A stretch of DNA of 6,322 nt, from assembly GCA_021106665.1 (NCBI GenBank), contig JAIOTR010000163.1, forward strand, positions 1-6,322, given 5' to 3'. The translations under genes and the position numbers were made by a program. The notes under the pieces are model-generated. The model did not search any database and had not been told where the DNA came from. It was given only the letters and a program-made list of their open reading frames with translations. This document shows positions 5,941 through 6,322 of the stretch, piece after piece. The stretch comes from Bacteroidales bacterium (lineage in GTDB: Bacteria > Bacteroidota > Bacteroidia > Bacteroidales > JAADJA01). Position 1 is the stretch's first letter, and each line of letters starts with the position of its first letter.

Positions 5941-6254
5941 AATTTTCAGATTAATAATTCGGATGCTAAAAATACATTATTTTTCCTTATGGCATTGTTA
6001 CGAAATAACTTGACCATTCCGGCTTGTTCTTTTGCACGCTAACTGTGTTAAAAAGCCTCGCCATAGCTACGGCTATGTCTACGTTTTTTGCCTTGTTACC
6101 GCACAAAATAACATCGCCTGCTTTGTCCAACTTATTTCGTAATAATGCCTATGGTGAATTACAAACCACAAAAAAATTTTACCATCAAAATGGAATGGAA
6201 AATATTCAATTGAAAGCAAGGAGTTATATCTCAGGAAAAAACCATGAACGAGTT
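5941..6254. other. non-coding interval upstream of the response regulator
   Basis: This interval holds the promoter and leader of the response regulator operon (within 5941-5990), the large imperfect palindrome (5991-6149) and about 100 A/T-rich bases. Open frames across it run through the repeat and look spurious. In the minus-strand frame of the edge fragment at 6255-6322 the interval contains further in-frame stops, so it could include decayed coding sequence. Confidence 0.5.
5991..6149. repeat. about 160-bp imperfect palindrome, MITE-like or dispersed repeat
   Basis: The outer 23 bases of the left end (5991-6013, starting GGCATTGTTACGAAATAA) match the reverse complement of the right end (6127-6149, ending TTATTTCGTAATAATGCC) at 20 of 23 positions. 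The centre is a perfect hairpin, CATAGC, loop TACG, GCTATG (6062-6077). Between them the arms align imperfectly with wobble pairs and a small gap. The element is flanked by TAT on both sides, which may be a 3-bp target duplication or chance. It encodes no transposase. It ends 50 bases upstream of the response regulator start, confining that gene's promoter to the gap or to the element itself. Confidence 0.6.
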
Positions 6255-6322
6255 TTAATCCAGCGCTTTGTTTAAAAACCGGTTCAGCGGATGCATCGTT
6301 TTGAAAACATCAATGATATAAT
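6255..6322 (-). CDS. possible 3' fragment of a minus-strand gene (partial, perhaps decayed)
   Basis: Reading from the right edge, the frame gives YIIDVFKTMHPLNRFLNKALD and then TAA at 6257-6255. The composition is protein-like, and the HPL followed by spaced leucines recalls the N-terminus of Bacteroidota Crp/Fnr-type regulators. If so, this is the start of a gene broken by stops (TAA, then TGA at 6233-6231) rather than a true C-terminus. That resemblance is from memory and weak. A plus-strand ATG at 6291 (MHRFENINDI) is a competing reading that also runs off the edge. Confidence 0.25.
   Translation of the reverse strand, partial: YIIDVFKTMHPLNRFLNKALD

Noticed and set aside
5991..6149. Integron attC site
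   Set aside because: The imperfect palindrome suggested it, but I find no properly placed RYYYAAC and GTTRRRY boxes at the ends and no integrase or cassette series.
6024..6275. Open frame of 83 codons on the plus strand
   Set aside because: Half of it is translation of the large palindrome, and it has no recognisable domain; it is best explained as a repeat-derived frame.

Overview
The window looks like an A+T-rich chromosomal segment from a member of the Bacteroidota. The support is a periplasmic TPR-repeat sensor histidine kinase paired with a NarL/LuxR-type response regulator, plus A/T-rich leaders without Shine-Dalgarno sequences on the minus-strand genes. This assignment rests on gene type and base composition only; no rRNA or marker gene is present.

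Layout, left to right. Bases 1-60 may hold the last codons of a plus-strand gene. Bases 61-718 carry no convincing gene but are rich in hairpins: two copies of a TTGTAGCAA-type palindrome, a strong GC-rich terminator-like hairpin at 381-413, and two weaker hairpins. A full Shine-Dalgarno sequence then precedes a 629-residue plus-strand protein (719-2608). That protein joins a V8/trypsin-like serine protease to an endonuclease/exonuclease/phosphatase (EEP, DNase I-like) domain. Both active sites look complete and there is no signal peptide.

Three minus-strand genes converge on it: a response regulator (5305-5940), an unrecognised small protein (4845-5162), and a TPR sensor kinase (2674-4779), in that transcription order. 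The gap between the regulator and the small gene holds a third copy of the palindrome, identical over 22 nt to one of the upstream copies but inverted. Upstream of the regulator is a roughly 160-bp imperfect palindrome that looks like a dispersed or MITE-like repeat. At the right edge is a short minus-strand reading frame, possibly a partial or decayed gene.

The kinase should sense a periplasmic or envelope signal through eight TPR units and phosphorylate the regulator, which would act on DNA. The protease-nuclease fusion resembles the effectors of bacterial conflict (immunity) systems, in which trypsin-like peptidases are joined to interchangeable nucleases. Whether the two-component module controls the fusion is not shown by the sequence. 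The main circumstantial link is the shared palindrome near both transcription units, and that may be only a dispersed repeat.
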